13,850 bases of DNA, taken from JBDIAR01 sp039812545. GTDB lineage: Bacteria; Actinomycetota; Actinomycetes; Actinomycetales; Dermatophilaceae. Below are positions 13,754 through 13,850 of this stretch, one piece after another. The notes under the pieces were generated by a model that saw only the letters and a program-made list of their open reading frames with translations, was not told where the DNA came from and ran no database searches. Position 1 is the stretch's first letter; each line of letters starts with the position of its first letter. Where the stretch lies: positions 1 through 13,850 of the forward strand of contig JBDIAR010000089.1 in the NCBI GenBank assembly GCA_039812545.1, in the 5' to 3' direction. Position numbers and translations under genes: made by a program.

Positions 13754-13850
13754 GGCATACCTCCGGTGTCGTGGTTCTTGCCGGTGTTGTGGTTCTTGCC
13801 GGTGTTGTGGTTCTTGCCGGTGTTGTGGTTCTTGCCGGTGTTGTGGTTCT
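13750..13850 (-). CDS. Possible C-terminal end of an upstream gene with KNHNTG repeats (partial, 5' end outside window)
   Basis: The minus-strand frame that ends in TGA at 13752-13750 reads repeats of Lys-Asn-His-Asn-Thr-Gly, then KNHDTG and GMP-stop. In this frame every codon of the unit (AAG AAC CAC AAC ACC GGC) ends in G or C, as real genes here do, and its stop overlaps the Trm112 start as ATGA, the same junction style as elsewhere in the window. By synteny with other actinobacteria the gene could be a phosphomannomutase, but nothing in the visible part shows this. The alternative is a non-coding minisatellite upstream of the Trm112 gene. Confidence 0.45.
   Translation of the reverse strand, partial: NHNTGKNHNTGKNHNTGKNHNTGKNHDTGGMP
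13754..13764 (-). promoter_or_regulatory. Ribosome binding site of the Trm112-like gene overlapping a GGCATAC word
   Basis: On the minus strand GGAGGT (13764-13759) is followed by ATGCC and the ATG at 13753. The five-base spacer together with GT forms GTATGCC (13760-13754). The site decides the Trm112 start. It also lies within the proposed end of the upstream reading frame (GGA GGT ATG CCA TGA). Confidence 0.75.
13763..13850. repeat. 18-bp tandem repeat array, 4.9 copies, running off the window
   Basis: The unit CCGGTGTTGTGGTTCTTG (plus strand) is repeated at 13763-13780, 13781-13798, 13799-13816, 13817-13834 and 13835-13850 (16 of 18 bases). All copies are identical except the first, which has C instead of T at 13770. 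The unit is a multiple of three, so it keeps any reading frame. Near-identity points to recent slippage expansion. The true copy number is unknown because the array leaves the window. Confidence 0.95.

Larger units (their letters stand above)
336..13760. repeat. Dispersed over-represented word GGCATAC / GTATGCC
   Basis: Hand-scanned positions of the 7-mer (either strand): 336, 355, 880, 1408, 2029, 2851, 3170, 3197, 3633, 4789, 5424, 5454, 6600, 6870, 7614, 8346, 10422, 10674, 10848, 12224, 13550 and 13754. Three more sites have only the 6-mer core: 2284, 3224 and 12473. The word occurs in genes, leaders, hairpin arms and at start codons, in both orientations. It is rare in the stretch 10849-12224 (most of ahcY) and in mtrA. 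Confidence 0.8.

Noticed and set aside
1..13850. tRNA, rRNA, CRISPR arrays, insertion sequences, phage genes
   Set aside because: None seen. The only tandem repeat (13763-13850) has no spacers, and all genes fit ordinary chromosomal families.

Overview
The window comes from a high-GC actinobacterium. I judge this from G/C-ending codons throughout, frequent GTG and TTG starts, several 4-bp stop/start overlaps, and the block mtrA-mtrB-lpqB-comF-hpf next to ahcY, which is a conserved actinobacterial neighbourhood (in Mycobacterium tuberculosis: sahH, tmk, mtrA, mtrB, lpqB, Rv3243c, Rv3242c, Rv3241c, secA1). A Micrococcales/Intrasporangiaceae-like organism is my guess, not something I can prove here. 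Almost everything reads on the minus strand; the one clear exception is the LOG-family gene at 2904-4004. The very long plus-strand open frames elsewhere are antisense shadows typical of high-GC DNA.

Read in minus-strand (transcription) order from the right edge: an 18-bp tandem repeat (13763-13850) that probably encodes the hexapeptide-repeat tail of an upstream gene; a Trm112-like zinc-ribbon protein; a CDF cation transporter of the ZnT9-like type; a 147-bp leader; ahcY (S-adenosylhomocysteine hydrolase); two tandem, apparently paralogous small lipoproteins; a GC hairpin terminator; then the two-component system mtrA-mtrB and the accessory lipoprotein lpqB, joined by 4-bp overlaps; a ComF-family phosphoribosyltransferase; and long-form hpf (ribosome hibernation). 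A convergent LOG-family gene follows across a 15-bp-stem terminator. Beyond it lie a DUF732 lipoprotein, a PrpE/ACSS3-type acyl-CoA synthetase, a 16-bp perfect hairpin, and a flavodoxin-like gene cut by the left edge.

Functional themes: MtrAB-LpqB couples the cell envelope and cell cycle to transcription, and the neighbouring lipoproteins are also at the envelope. AhcY clears S-adenosylhomocysteine, the product of methyltransferases; Trm112 proteins are known partners of methyltransferases in other organisms. HPF links the region to dormancy of ribosomes.

The most unusual signal is not a gene. The 7-mer GGCATAC (reverse complement GTATGCC) occurs 22 times in 13.85 kb, and its 6-mer core GCATAC/GTATGC 25 times by my hand count, where about 1-2 and about 4 would be expected for 70% GC DNA. 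It sits in all three codon phases (sometimes forcing rare codons such as ATA), in leaders, at start codons and in both arms of a perfect hairpin, so it looks like a DNA-level word comparable to an uptake sequence or HIP1-type motif. Other points worth checking are the hexapeptide repeat array, the lipoprotein pair standing where tmk is usual, and a complete anti-Shine-Dalgarno complement without a start codon in the hpf leader.
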